DNA of 64,000 bases from Pseudomonas uvaldensis (lineage in GTDB: Bacteria; Pseudomonadota; Gammaproteobacteria; Pseudomonadales; Pseudomonadaceae). The DNA is taken from assembly GCF_021271205.1 (NCBI RefSeq), contig NZ_JAIWKS010000007.1, positions 246,142 through 310,141 on the forward strand, given 5' to 3'. The notes beneath the pieces are model-generated. The model saw only the letters and a program-made list of their open reading frames with translations, searched no databases and was not told the DNA's origin. The number at the start of each line of letters is the position of its first letter. Within the stretch, counting starts at the first letter, position 1. The position numbers and the translations under genes are program-made. Shown one piece after another: positions 33,517-45,166 of this stretch.

Positions 33517-35111
33517 AACAGAATCCTGAGATGAACGAAAACCTGGTTGAAATCCGCGACCTGAGTGTGGCCTTCAACGACCACACGGTGGTGCGTAACC
33601 TGTGCCTGGACATCCGCCCCGGTGAGTGCCTGGCCCTGGTGGGCGAGTCTGGGTCGGGCAAGTCGGTGACAGCCCATTCGATCCTGCAACTGCTGCCGCA
33701 AACCGAGAGCCGCACCACCGGCAGCATCCGCTATCGCGGCCAGGAACTGGTAGGCGCCGACGCCGGAACCCTGCGCGAGTTGCGCGGCAACCGCATCGCG
33801 ATGATCTTCCAGGAGCCGATGACCTCGTTGAATCCGCTGCACAGCGTAGAGAAGCAGATCGGCGAAACCCTGATGCTGCACAGGGGGCTGGGCGGCAAAG
33901 CGGCGCGCCAGCGCATTCTCGAACTGCTGGCCCTGGTCGGCATCCAGAAGCCTGTCGAACGGCTCAAGGCCTACCCTCATCAGCTGTCCGGCGGCCAGCG
34001 GCAACGGGTAATGATCGCCATGGCCCTGGCCTGCGAGCCAGAACTGCTGATCGCCGACGAGCCGACCACCGCACTGGACGTCACCGTGCAGCGCAAGATC
34101 CTGCTGCTGCTCAAGTCATTACAGCAACGCCTGGGCATGTCGTTGCTGTTGATCAGCCACGACCTGAACCTGGTGCGCAGCATCGCCCAACGGGTCTGTG
34201 TGATGAAGGCCGGGGAAATCGTTGAACAGGCACCGTGCGAAACCCTCTTCAGCGCGCCGAAACACCCCTACAGTTGTGAGCTGCTGCATGCCGAGCCGGA
34301 AGGCGAAGCCTTGCCCCGGGACGAGCGCGAAGACGTGTTGCAGGTGCAGGATTTGCGGGTGAGTTTCGCCCTGGGCGGCGGGCTGTTCCGGCGCAAGGAA
34401 TACCTGCGGGCCGTGGACGGCATCAGCCTGAACATCCAGCGCGGCAAGACCCTGGGTATCGTCGGCGAATCCGGCTCCGGCAAGTCGACCCTCGGCCAGG
34501 CGATCCTGCGACTGATCGAATCCGAAGGCCGTATTCGCTTCCAGGGCCAGGCACTGGATCATTTGTCGCAGAAGGAACTGCGGCCGTGGCGCAGACAGAT
34601 GCAGGTGGTGTTCCAGGACCCGTTCGGCAGCCTTAGCCCACGGATGTCGGTGCAACAGATCATCAGCGAAGGCCTGGAGGTCCACAGCCCGTCCAGCGCC
34701 CGGGAATGCGAGGCCCGAGTGATACAGGCCCTCGAGGAGGTCGGCCTCGATCCCCAGAGCCGCCATCGCTACCCCCATGAGTTTTCCGGCGGTCAGCGTC
34801 AGCGCATCGCCATTGCCCGCGCGCTGGTGCTCAAGCCAGCCCTGATCCTGCTGGACGAACCGACCTCGGCGCTGGACCGTACCGTGCAAAAACAGGTGGT
34901 CGCCCTGCTCCGACAACTCCAGGAAAAACACGGCCTGACCTACCTGTTCATCAGCCATGATCTGGCCGTGGTGCGTGCCCTGGCCCACGACATGATCGTG
35001 ATCAAGGACGGCAAGGTCGTCGAGCAAGGCCCCAGCCATGAGGTGTTCGAGTCGCCCCGACATCCCTACACCCAGGAGCTGTTGGCGGCGGCGCATCCGG
35101 AGTGGGCATAA
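33513..35111 (+). CDS. yejF: Oligopeptide ABC transporter, double ATPase YejF
   Basis: A 532-aa protein with two ABC ATPase domains in tandem, like a DppD-DppF fusion. Each has Walker A (GESGSGKS near residue 45 and GESGSGKST near 320), a signature (LSGGQRQRV and FSGGQRQRI) and Walker B (LLIADEPTTALD and LILLDEPTSALD). The ATG overlaps the yejE stop (ATGA); a second in-frame ATG six codons later is possible. It powers the Yej peptide importer. Confidence 0.94.
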   Translation: MKQNPEMNENLVEIRDLSVAFNDHTVVRNLCLDIRPGECLALVGESGSGKSVTAHSILQLLPQTESRTTGSIRYRGQELVGADAGTLRELRGNRIAMIFQEPMTSLNPLHSVEKQIGETLMLHRGLGGKAARQRILELLALVGIQKPVERLKAYPHQLSGGQRQRVMIAMALACEPELLIADEPTTALDVTVQRKILLLLKSLQQRLGMSLLLISHDLNLVRSIAQRVCVMKAGEIVEQAPCETLFSAPKHPYSCELLHAEPEGEALPRDEREDVLQVQDLRVSFALGGGLFRRKEYLRAVDGISLNIQRGKTLGIVGESGSGKSTLGQAILRLIESEGRIRFQGQALDHLSQKELRPWRRQMQVVFQDPFGSLSPRMSVQQIISEGLEVHSPSSARECEARVIQALEEVGLDPQSRHRYPHEFSGGQRQRIAIARALVLKPALILLDEPTSALDRTVQKQVVALLRQLQEKHGLTYLFISHDLAVVRALAHDMIVIKDGKVVEQGPSHEVFESPRHPYTQELLAAAHPEWA

Positions 35112-35140
35112 TCGAGCCTTGCAGCTGGACCGCGTCGTGG

Positions 35141-35221
35141 CCTTCGCGGGCAAGCCCGCTCCCACACTGGATTTGAACGACACTGAGTATCCTGCGTGGG
35201 AGCGGGCTTGCTCGCGAAGAG
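35141..35221. repeat. REP pair (inverted)
   Basis: Two REP units of the GGGAGCGGGCTTGCTCGCGAAG type in opposite orientation, between yejF and the sigma-54 regulator. Confidence 0.85.
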
Positions 35222-35254
35222 GCCCGGACAGAAACCACTCATCCTGGAATGACC

Positions 35255-36670
35255 ATGACCCCCACCGAAAACCTCAAGGACTACAAGCGCGTACGCACGC
35301 TGGCGATCCGTTCGCTGTTCGAGATCATCGAGCAGTCCAGCGAGGGCACGGTGATCGTCGACCGCGATGCGAATATCGTCTGGATGAACGAGCGATACGC
35401 CCGGCGCTTCGGCCTGAACTCAGCGCAGGAGGCGATTGGCCGGGCTTGCGAGAGCGTCATCCCTGGCAGCCTTTTGCGCGAAGTGGTACGCACCGGAAGG
35501 CCGATCCTGCTGGACATGCAGGACATGCCCAAGGAGCCGCTGGTGGTCATGCGCCTGCCGATCCACGACAGTGCGGGCGCGGTGATCGGCGCCATTGGTT
35601 TTGCCTTGTTCGGCGAACTGCACAGCCTGTCGCCGATGCTCAAACGCTATCAGAGCATGCAGGAAGAACTGGCCTCCACCCGTTCGCTGCTGCGGGCACG
35701 GCAGGCCAAATACAACTTCGCCCACTTCATCGGTACCAGCAGCGCCGGCCTGGAGGTCAAGCGTCGCGCCCGCCGCAGTGCCAGCGCCGACTCGCCAGTG
35801 CTGTTGCTCGGCGAGACCGGCACCGGCAAGGAGTTGTTGGCCCAGGCGATCCATAGCGCCTCGCCACGGGCGCACAAGGCGTTCGTGAGCATCAACAGCG
35901 CCGCGATTCCCGAATCGCTGCTGGAAGCCGAGTTTTTCGGTACCGCCCCCGGCGCCTTCACCGGAGCCGACCGCAAGGGCCGCCCCGGCAAGTTGCAGAT
36001 CGCCCAGGGCGGCACGCTGTTTCTCGATGAGATCGGCGATATGCCGTTGCCACTGCAAAGCAAGCTGCTGCGGGTGCTCCAGGAAAAGGAATACGAGCCG
36101 GTAGGCTCCAACGAGGTGCTGCAAAGCGACGTGCGGGTCATCGCCGCCACTTCCACGGATCTGGAAGCGGCGATCAAACGGGGCGAATTCCGCGCCGACC
36201 TGTACTACCGCCTCAACGTGCTGCCGATCCAGGTTCCGCCGTTGCGCGAACGTTTGGACGACCTGCCGGCCCTGAGCGAAGCGATCCTCGAAGAACTGCG
36301 CAGCCAGCACGAGCTGAACGACGACGCACTCGATCTGCTGGGACAACATGCCTGGCCGGGCAACATCCGGGAGCTGCGCAATGTGCTGGAACGGGCGGCG
36401 CTGCTCAGCGACAACCCGGTGCTCACTGCCGCCGACATCCGCGCTGCCATCGGCACTTTCACACCGGTGACCCGCACGGCAAGCGCTGGCGTGGAACTGT
36501 TGTCGCAGGAGACTTTCGCCCAGGCCCGGGCCCGATTCGACCGGCAACTGATCGAATCCACCCTGGCGCAATGCGGGGGCAAGGTGGTGCAAGCGGCGGA
36601 GCGGTTGGGGTTGGGGCGGTCGACTTTGTATAAGAAGATGGTGGCGCTGGGGATTGCCGAGTCTCTGTAA
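35255..36670 (+). CDS. hbcR: Sigma-54-dependent regulator of 3-hydroxybutyrate use
   Basis: About 470 aa. An N-terminal PAS domain (about 20-125; EIIEQSSEGTVIVDRDANIVW) is followed by a sigma-54 AAA+ domain (about 155-390) with Walker A GETGTGKE, the sigma-54 contact loop GAFTGA and LFLDEIGDMP as Walker B, then a Fis-type helix-turn-helix at the end (GKVVQAAERLGLGRSTLYKKM). It precedes a -24/-12 promoter and a permease/3-hydroxybutyrate dehydrogenase pair, the order seen for P. aeruginosa HbcR. Two ATGs two codons apart are possible; the second has GGA at a better distance. Confidence 0.85.
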   Translation: MTPTENLKDYKRVRTLAIRSLFEIIEQSSEGTVIVDRDANIVWMNERYARRFGLNSAQEAIGRACESVIPGSLLREVVRTGRPILLDMQDMPKEPLVVMRLPIHDSAGAVIGAIGFALFGELHSLSPMLKRYQSMQEELASTRSLLRARQAKYNFAHFIGTSSAGLEVKRRARRSASADSPVLLLGETGTGKELLAQAIHSASPRAHKAFVSINSAAIPESLLEAEFFGTAPGAFTGADRKGRPGKLQIAQGGTLFLDEIGDMPLPLQSKLLRVLQEKEYEPVGSNEVLQSDVRVIAATSTDLEAAIKRGEFRADLYYRLNVLPIQVPPLRERLDDLPALSEAILEELRSQHELNDDALDLLGQHAWPGNIRELRNVLERAALLSDNPVLTAADIRAAIGTFTPVTRTASAGVELLSQETFAQARARFDRQLIESTLAQCGGKVVQAAERLGLGRSTLYKKMVALGIAESL

Positions 36671-36720
36671 CGAGACAATATATCTCTATTTTTGGACTAG
36701 CCATTTGGAGTGCTTCGCAC

Positions 36721-36798
36721 TCATCGCGAGCAGGCTCGCTCCCACAGCTTATCGCGTACACTGCCCCCTTTGTGGGAGCGAGCCTGCTCGCGATGAGG
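36721..36798. repeat. REP pair (inverted)
   Basis: CATCGCGAGCAGGCTCGCTC and its inverted copy about 35 bp apart, a third REP subtype (GGGAGCGAGCCTGCTCGCGATG). It lies just after hbcR and may serve as its transcript end. Confidence 0.85.
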
Positions 36799-36894
36799 CC
36801 AGCAAGCCCCCCGAAAATCTCAAAACAGAGACAAAATTCTGATCCCTCATCGACACTCTAAAAATTATCCATATATTTCAATAAGTTAAGTATC

Positions 36895-36910
36895 TGGCAC
36901 AAAACTCGCT
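36895..36910 (+). promoter_or_regulatory. Sigma-54 promoter
   Basis: TGGCAC-AAAAC-TCGCT matches the -24/-12 consensus TGGCAC-N5-TTGCT with one change. It lies about 50 bp before the permease ATG and just downstream of a sigma-54 activator gene. Confidence 0.75.
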
Positions 36911-36961
36911 TACCCGTCTCCTACCGCTTCATCACAACAATAACAATCCAGGAGACACACC

Positions 36962-38353
36962 ATGAGTGTGATCATTGCCTTGGCAGCCCTCACGCTGCTG
37001 ATGGTGGCCGCTTACCGCGGCTACAGCGTCATCCTCTTTGCCCCCATCGCCGCCCTCGGCGCCGTCCTGCTCACCGACCCGTTCGCCGTCGCCCCTGCGT
37101 TCACCGGGGTGTTCATGGAGAAAATGGTCGGTTTCATCAAACTGTATTTCCCGGTGTTCCTGCTCGGCGCGGTATTCGGCAAGCTGATTGAGCTGTCGGG
37201 CTTCTCCCGCTCCATCGTGGCAGCGGCGATTCGTCTGCTGGGCACGCGCCAGGCCATGCTGGTGATTGTGCTGGTCTGCGCATTGCTGACCTACGGTGGC
37301 GTGTCGCTGTTCGTCGTGGTGTTCGCGGTGTACCCGTTCGCCGCCGAGATGTTCCGCCAGAGCGACATTCCCAAGCGACTGATCCCGGCCACCATCGCCC
37401 TGGGTGCATTCTCGTTCACCATGGACGCCCTGCCCGGCACGCCGCAGATCCAGAACATCATCCCCAGCACCTTCTTCAACACTACCGCCTGGGCCGCGCC
37501 GTGGCTGGGGGTGATCGGCACGCTCTTCGTGTTCAGCATCGGCATGCTGTTCCTGCAACGCCAGCGCAACAAGGCCCAACGCCTGGGCGAAGGTTATGGC
37601 ACCGAGCTGCGCAACGAGCCGGAAACCGCCGAAGACATCAAGCTGCCCAACCCCTGGATCGCCGTCTCGCCGCTGCTGGCAGTGGGGATCATGAATCTGC
37701 TGTTTACCCAATGGATACCGCAGTGGTACGGCAAAACCCATAGCCTGGCGCTGCCGGGCATGGCGGCGCCGGTGACCAGCGACATCGCCAAGGTCACCGC
37801 GATCTGGGCGGTGCAGGCCGCATTGCTGGTGGGCATTATCCTGGTGTTGTTGTTCGGCTTCCGGGCCATTCGCAGCAAGCTCGCCGAAGGCAGCAAGAGC
37901 GCGGTGGGCGGTGCGTTGCTCGCCGCCATGAACACCGCTTCGGAATACGGCTTCGGCGCCGTCATCGCATCCTTGCCAGGCTTCCTGGTATTGGCCGACT
38001 GGCTCAAGAGCATCCCCAATCCCCTGGTCAACGAAGCGGTCACCGTGACGCTGCTGGCCGGCATTACCGGTTCCGCCTCGGGTGGCATGAGCATCGCCCT
38101 GGCGGCCATGTCCGAAACCTTCATCAGCGCCGCCCACGCCGCCAACATTCCCCTGGAAGTGCTGCACCGGGTCGCGTCCATGGCCAGCGGCGGCATGGAC
38201 ACCCTGCCCCACAACGGCGCGGTGATCACCCTGTTGGCCGTCACCGGGCTGACCCACCGTGAAGCCTACAAAGACATTTTCTGCATTACGCTGATCAAGA
38301 CCCTCGCGGTGTTCTTCGTGATCGGTGTGTTCTACGCCACTGGCATTGTGTGA
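36962..38353 (+). CDS. GntP-family permease for 3-hydroxybutyrate-type acids
   Basis: A 463-aa membrane protein with about twelve hydrophobic segments and GntP-family blocks (FLLGAVFGKLIELSGFSRSI, VCALLTYGGVSLFVVVFAVYP, LPGTPQIQNIIPS, GGMDTLPHNGAVITLL). GntP members carry organic acids. Neighbours (sigma-54 regulator, 3-hydroxybutyrate dehydrogenase, acetoacetyl-CoA synthetase) point to 3-hydroxybutyrate or acetoacetate. CAGGAG precedes the ATG. It is the first gene of the sigma-54-controlled unit. Confidence 0.87.
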   Translation: MSVIIALAALTLLMVAAYRGYSVILFAPIAALGAVLLTDPFAVAPAFTGVFMEKMVGFIKLYFPVFLLGAVFGKLIELSGFSRSIVAAAIRLLGTRQAMLVIVLVCALLTYGGVSLFVVVFAVYPFAAEMFRQSDIPKRLIPATIALGAFSFTMDALPGTPQIQNIIPSTFFNTTAWAAPWLGVIGTLFVFSIGMLFLQRQRNKAQRLGEGYGTELRNEPETAEDIKLPNPWIAVSPLLAVGIMNLLFTQWIPQWYGKTHSLALPGMAAPVTSDIAKVTAIWAVQAALLVGIILVLLFGFRAIRSKLAEGSKSAVGGALLAAMNTASEYGFGAVIASLPGFLVLADWLKSIPNPLVNEAVTVTLLAGITGSASGGMSIALAAMSETFISAAHAANIPLEVLHRVASMASGGMDTLPHNGAVITLLAVTGLTHREAYKDIFCITLIKTLAVFFVIGVFYATGIV

Positions 38354-38360
38354 GGTTTCC

Positions 38361-39137
38361 ATGACAACGACACTTTCGGGCAAGACTGCCCTGGTCACCG
38401 GTTCTACCAGCGGCATCGGCCTGGGCATCGCCCTGGGTCTGGCCAAGGCCGGCGCCAATCTGATCCTCAACGGTTTCGGCGATGCCTCGGCGGTGATCGC
38501 CGAGGTGAAACAGTTCGGTGGCAAGGTCGGCCATCACCCGGCGGACGTCAGCGACCCGGCGCAGATCGCCGACATGCTCGCCTACGCCGAGCGCGAGTTT
38601 GGCGGCGTGGACATCCTGGTCAACAATGCCGGCATCCAGCACGTGGCCGCCGTGGAGGATTTCCCGGTGGAACGCTGGGACTCGATCATCGCCATCAACC
38701 TGTCCTCGGTGTTCCATGCCACCCGGCTGAGCCTGCCGGGCATGCGCGCCAAAGGCTGGGGGCGGATCGTCAACATCGCCTCGGTCCACGGTCAGGTCGG
38801 CTCGGTGGGCAAAGCCGCCTATGTCGCCGCCAAGCATGGGGTCATCGGTCTGACCAAAGTGGTCGGCCTGGAAACTGCGACCAGCAACGTGACGTGCAAT
38901 GCCATTTGCCCAGGTTGGGTACTGACGCCGCTGGTGCAAAAACAGATCGACGACCGTATCGCCTCGGGTGTCGACCCGCAACAGGCCCAGCACGACCTGC
39001 TGGCCGAGAAACAACCTTCCCTCGCGTTCGTCACCCCGCCGCAACTGGGGGAACTGGTGCTGTTCCTGTGCAGCGAAGCCGGCAGCCAGGTGCGCGGCGC
39101 GGCGTGGAATATCGATGGTGGGTGGTTGGCCCAGTAG
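38361..39137 (+). CDS. bdhA: 3-hydroxybutyrate dehydrogenase
   Basis: A 258-aa short-chain dehydrogenase. The NAD motif is TGSTSGIGLGIA, NNAGIQHV follows, and the catalytic Ser-Tyr-Lys appear in NIASVHGQVGS and KAAYVAAKHG. IQHVAAVEDFPVERWD and VQKQIDDR are typical of D-3-hydroxybutyrate dehydrogenases. It oxidises 3-hydroxybutyrate to acetoacetate. GAGG lies 5 bp before the ATG at 38361, 7 bp after the permease stop, so the two are one operon. Confidence 0.9.
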   Translation: MTTTLSGKTALVTGSTSGIGLGIALGLAKAGANLILNGFGDASAVIAEVKQFGGKVGHHPADVSDPAQIADMLAYAEREFGGVDILVNNAGIQHVAAVEDFPVERWDSIIAINLSSVFHATRLSLPGMRAKGWGRIVNIASVHGQVGSVGKAAYVAAKHGVIGLTKVVGLETATSNVTCNAICPGWVLTPLVQKQIDDRIASGVDPQQAQHDLLAEKQPSLAFVTPPQLGELVLFLCSEAGSQVRGAAWNIDGGWLAQ

Positions 39138-39168
39138 CTTTGAATCACTGTCAGTAATTGGAGGAACC

Positions 39169-39258
39169 TGTGGGAGCAAGACTTGCCCGCGATGAAGCTG
39201 ACGCGGTCAGCCTTGCAACCGAGGCGTTTTCATCGCGGGCAAGCCTTGCTCCCACAGG
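39169..39258. repeat. REP pair (inverted)
   Basis: CTGTGGGAGCAAGACTTGCC and GCGGGCAAGCCTTGCTCCCA in opposite orientation, between bdhA and the acetoacetyl-CoA synthetase gene. Confidence 0.85.
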
Positions 39259-39325
39259 ACTGTGCCCCAATAAGACCCGGCTCGCTCTATAGTTTGTATG
39301 TGCACATAAAAACAAGAGGCACCCC

Positions 39326-41281
<1,956 letters not shown>

Positions 41282-41301
41282 ACGCAGCACAAACCGCTTT
41301 T

Positions 41302-41333
41302 CTGTGGCGAGGGGATTTATCCCCTCGCCACAG
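41302..41333. terminator. Hairpin between converging genes
   Basis: CTGTGGCGAGGGG and CCCCTCGCCACAG form a perfect 13-bp stem around a short A/T loop, ending 2 bp before the stop of the opposing gene. It is a known Pseudomonas repeat type and probably ends both transcripts. Confidence 0.7.
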
Positions 41334-41335
41334 CG

Positions 41336-42451
41336 TCAATCCATCAACCCCCACTCCCCCGCCGCCGGATCACTCGCAGGTGCCGCGCCCGACTCGGCAT
41401 GCAGCTTCAAACGCAAACGCAGATTGTTCGCCGAGTCGGCATTCTTCAAGGCTTCCTCCTCATCGATGGCCCCTTCGACCACCAGATGAAACAACGCCTG
41501 GTCAAAGGTCTGCATTCCCAGCTCCTCTGACTTTTCCATGATGCCCTTGAGTTCGCCCAACTCGTTGCGTCGGATCAGGTCGGCCACCGTGGGCGAGCCC
41601 AACATGACCTCCACGGCGGCCCGACGTTGCCCCGTGCGAGTGCGCACCAGACGCTGGGACACGAATGCCTTGAGGTTGTTGCCCAAATCATTGAGCAGCT
41701 GCGGCCGTCGCTCTTCCGGAAAGAAATTGATGACCCGGTCCAGGGCCTGGTTGGCGTTATGGGCATGCAGGGTGGAAATCACCAAGTGTCCGGTGTCGGC
41801 GAAGGCCAGGGCATGCTCCATGGTTTCACGGTCGCGGATTTCCCCGATCAGTACCACGTCCGGCGCCTGACGCAGGGTATTCTTCAGGGCGGCGTGGAAA
41901 CTGCGGGTATCGACCCCCACTTCCCGTTGGTTGATGATCGACTTCTTGTGCCGATGGATATATTCCACCGGGTCTTCGATGGTAATGATATGGCCGCTGC
42001 TGTTGCGATTGCGGTAGTCGATCAGCGCCGCCAGGGAAGTGGACTTGCCCGAACCCGTCGCGCCGACGAACAGCATCAACCCCTGCTTCTGCATGATGGT
42101 GTCCAGCAGTATCTTGGGCAGCTTGAGGTCTTCGAAGCGCGGGATGTCCAGCTTGACGTTGCGTATCACCATCGATACGTCATTGCGCTGCTTGAAGATG
42201 TTGACCCGGAATCGCCCGACACCGGCCAGTGAAATGGCCAGGTTCATTTCCAGTTCCCGATCGAACTCAAGACGCTGTTCGGCGTCCATCAAAGACTCGG
42301 CGAGCCCGGCGATGTCGCCGACCTTGAACGCCTGGGTGCCCAATGGCTTGAGCGCACCCTCGAATTTGGCGCACGGTGGCGCACCGGTAGACAGGTAAAG
42401 GTCGGAGCCATCCTGGCTCGCCAGGATTCGCAACAAGGGATCAATTTCCAT
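41336..42451 (-). CDS. PilT/PilU-family type IV pilus ATPase
   Basis: A 371-aa secretion-type ATPase with an N-terminal PAS-like part (MEIDPLLRILASQDGSDLYL), Walker A GATGSGKST, Asp box ITIEDPVEYIH, Walker B VVLIGEIRD and His box (STLHAHNANQALDRV). PilT and PilU drive retraction of type IV pili. The first residues differ from both canonical PilT and PilU, so this is probably a third paralogue; it stands alone with no pil genes around. The ATG at 42451 starts the conserved part. Exact paralogue not settled. Confidence 0.85.
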   Translation of the reverse strand: MEIDPLLRILASQDGSDLYLSTGAPPCAKFEGALKPLGTQAFKVGDIAGLAESLMDAEQRLEFDRELEMNLAISLAGVGRFRVNIFKQRNDVSMVIRNVKLDIPRFEDLKLPKILLDTIMQKQGLMLFVGATGSGKSTSLAALIDYRNRNSSGHIITIEDPVEYIHRHKKSIINQREVGVDTRSFHAALKNTLRQAPDVVLIGEIRDRETMEHALAFADTGHLVISTLHAHNANQALDRVINFFPEERRPQLLNDLGNNLKAFVSQRLVRTRTGQRRAAVEVMLGSPTVADLIRRNELGELKGIMEKSEELGMQTFDQALFHLVVEGAIDEEEALKNADSANNLRLRLKLHAESGAAPASDPAAGEWGLMD

Positions 42452-42574
42452 GGACTGAAACTTCCGCGAGATATCAATTAAACACGTTGACCCGAGCATG
42501 CAATCGTCCAGACCAACCCGCGCTTTCCTTTTCCAGAGGATAGTCGACACCACACGACATCCAGGAACTCCGAG

Positions 42575-45112
42575 ATGAACGCAACACCCACCGGCAGCGT
42601 TACCCAGCGCCTGATCGCCCGACTGGACTGGACCTCGAGCCCGCTGGGCGCTCCCGAAACCTGGCCGCAAAGCCTGCGCACCGCCGTGGACATCGTGCTC
42701 CACTCCCCCATGTCCATGGCCTTGCTGTGGGGGCCGCAACTGGTCCACGTCTACAACGACGCCTTTTCCCGTCTGGCAGGTGACAAGCATCCCCGGGCCC
42801 TTGGCCAGCCCACCCATGAGGCCTGGCCCGAACTGCGTAGCGTGACCGAACCGATTTACCAAGGCGTGTTGCAAGGTCGTACGCACACCTGCCGCGACCA
42901 GTTATGGCGTCTGCCCTTTGCCGGCCGCCTCTGCGACCTCTGGCTGGACCTGACCTACAGCCCCGTGCGCGATGAAAGCGGCGCCGTGGCAGGCATTCTG
43001 GTCACCGCCATCGAGAGCAGCGAGCGGCGGCGCCTGGCCCTGGAGTTCGAACGACGCTCCGAGGCCAGCCTCAAGGCCCAGCAGGAAAGCGAAGAGCGCC
43101 TGCAACTGGCCCTCGCTGCCGCCGATGCGCTGGGCACGTGGGATTGGGACATCAGCGAAGATCGCTTCATCGCCGACGCGCATTTCGCCCTGCTGCATGG
43201 AGTCGATCCGAACCTGTCGCGACAACTGCCCATCAGCGCCTACCTCGAAGGCGTGCACCCCGAAGACCGGGCCATGGTGGCCCGCAGTATCAAGCATTGC
43301 ATCACCCACGGCAGCGAATACGCCGAGGAATACCGCCTGCTGCAACCCGATGGTGAACTGCGCTGGGTATTCGTGCGCGGTCGTTGCTACAAGGACCGCC
43401 ACGGTCGGCCCAAGCGCTTTCTCGGCGCGGCCCTGGACCTGACCGAGCGCAAGCGTACCGAACAGGCCCTTCGCCAGAGCCAGACCGAATTGCAGCTGAT
43501 CATCAACGCCATGCCGGTGCTGATCAGCTATGTGGACCACGAAGAGCGTTTCCGCCTGAACAACAGTGCCTATCTGGATTGGTACGGCCTCACGCCCCAG
43601 GAGCTGTATGGCAAGACCATTCGCGAAGTACTCGGCGACGAGGCCTACGCCGCACGTGCCGAACAGATTGCCGGCGCCCTGGCGGGCAAACCCTGCAGTT
43701 TCGCCTTGCAGACCTCCCATCGCGACGGCCGGCCGCGCCACGCGCTGGTCAACTACCTGCCCCGCCACGGAGCAGACGGCGCAGTGAACGGCTTCTACAT
43801 CTTTGTGATCGACGAGACTGAACGCAAGAAAACCGAGGAAGCCCTGCGGCACCTCAACGAAACGCTGGAAGAGCGGGTCATCGCTCGTACCCGAGAACTG
43901 GCCGAAGCCAACCAGCGCCTGCAAAGCGAGATGTTCGAGCGTGAACGTGCCGAAGAAGCCCTGCGCCACGCCCAGAAGATGGAAGCCGTGGGTCAGCTCA
44001 CCGGCGGTATCGCCCACGACTTCAACAACATGCTGACCGGCATCCTGGGCAGTCTCGATCTGATGCAGCGCTACATTGCCAATGGCCGCGCCGCCGAGAT
44101 CGGTCGCTTCACCGAAGCGGCCATGTCTTCGGCCAATCGCGCCGCGGCCCTGACCCATCGGCTGCTGGCGTTCTCCCGGCGCCAGTCTCTGGACCGCAAG
44201 CCGCTGAACCCCAACGACCTGGTGCATTCACTCGAAGACCTGCTGAGCCGGACCACGGGCGATCACATCCTGCTGCGACTGCAGTTGGCCGATGAACTTT
44301 GGCCGATCAGCACCGATGCCAGCCAGCTGGAAAACGCTCTGCTCAACCTGGTGATCAACGCCCGGGACGCCATGCCCGATGGCGGCGAGCTGACTATCGA
44401 AACCGCCAACATCTACCTCGACGGCAGCGATATCAGCACCCTGGAACCGGTCAAGGCCGGGGATTATGTGATGATCGCCGTCAGCGACAACGGTAGCGGC
44501 ATGACTCCTTCCGTACTGGCCAAGGCCTTCGACCCCTTCTTCACCACCAAGCCCATCGGCCAGGGCACCGGCCTGGGATTGTCGATGATCTACGGGTTCG
44601 CCCAGCAGTCGGGCGGACACCTGAGCCTGGACAGCATGCCGGGCCAGGGCACGCGGGTGCAGTTGTACCTCCCGCGCCTGTACGTGGCACCGGCCGAGCA
44701 GCACACCCAGGCCGAGACCGTCGACACGCCAGCCGCGATTGCCGGGGAGACCGTGTTGCTGGTGGAAGACGAACCCGCGGTCCGGATGCTGGTGCTCGAC
44801 TTGTTGGAAGCCCTGGGTTACGCCGCCCTGGAAGCCAAGGACGCCAAGACGGCCCTGCCATTGCTGGAGTCGGACCGGCGGATCGACTTGCTGGTCACCG
44901 ACGTCGGCCTGCCCGGCATGAACGGTCGTCAATTGGCTGAAATTGCCCGCCAGCACCGGCCCGACCTGAAAGTGCTGTTCATGACCGGGTACGCGCAAAA
45001 GGCCGCCGAACGCCAGGGTTTCCTGGAACAAGGTATGGACATGGTCGCCAAACCGTTCACCCTGGATCTGTTGGCCAACAAGATTCGGACGATGATCAAC
45101 CATGACACCTGA
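42575..45112 (+). CDS. Hybrid sensor histidine kinase with PAS domains
   Basis: An 845-aa soluble-looking kinase without clear membrane segments. Order: N-terminal PAS-like region (about 10-150), a PAS fold with PAC (about 170-295; LGTWDWDISEDRF), another PAS (about 305-420), a coiled coil (about 425-470), HisKA with H481 (GGIAHDFNNML), HATPase (NLVINARDAMPDGG, GTGLGLSMIYG) and a C-terminal receiver with D776 (LLVTDVGLPG). It resembles light/redox-type soluble kinases but no chromophore cysteine is evident. AGGAACTCCGAG precedes the ATG. It is divergent from the pilus ATPase. Confidence 0.87.
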   Translation: MNATPTGSVTQRLIARLDWTSSPLGAPETWPQSLRTAVDIVLHSPMSMALLWGPQLVHVYNDAFSRLAGDKHPRALGQPTHEAWPELRSVTEPIYQGVLQGRTHTCRDQLWRLPFAGRLCDLWLDLTYSPVRDESGAVAGILVTAIESSERRRLALEFERRSEASLKAQQESEERLQLALAAADALGTWDWDISEDRFIADAHFALLHGVDPNLSRQLPISAYLEGVHPEDRAMVARSIKHCITHGSEYAEEYRLLQPDGELRWVFVRGRCYKDRHGRPKRFLGAALDLTERKRTEQALRQSQTELQLIINAMPVLISYVDHEERFRLNNSAYLDWYGLTPQELYGKTIREVLGDEAYAARAEQIAGALAGKPCSFALQTSHRDGRPRHALVNYLPRHGADGAVNGFYIFVIDETERKKTEEALRHLNETLEERVIARTRELAEANQRLQSEMFERERAEEALRHAQKMEAVGQLTGGIAHDFNNMLTGILGSLDLMQRYIANGRAAEIGRFTEAAMSSANRAAALTHRLLAFSRRQSLDRKPLNPNDLVHSLEDLLSRTTGDHILLRLQLADELWPISTDASQLENALLNLVINARDAMPDGGELTIETANIYLDGSDISTLEPVKAGDYVMIAVSDNGSGMTPSVLAKAFDPFFTTKPIGQGTGLGLSMIYGFAQQSGGHLSLDSMPGQGTRVQLYLPRLYVAPAEQHTQAETVDTPAAIAGETVLLVEDEPAVRMLVLDLLEALGYAALEAKDAKTALPLLESDRRIDLLVTDVGLPGMNGRQLAEIARQHRPDLKVLFMTGYAQKAAERQGFLEQGMDMVAKPFTLDLLANKIRTMINHDT

Positions 45113-45166
45113 CTTGAGGCATAATCGCCGCCCCGTCGCCCCACCACCGCTCAGGTCACCGCTGCA

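Noticed and set aside
36932..38524. A 530-codon minus-strand frame opposite the GntP permease and bdhA
   Set aside because: Same reasoning; the His/Gln/Gly-rich translation is an antisense artefact of membrane-protein coding sequence.
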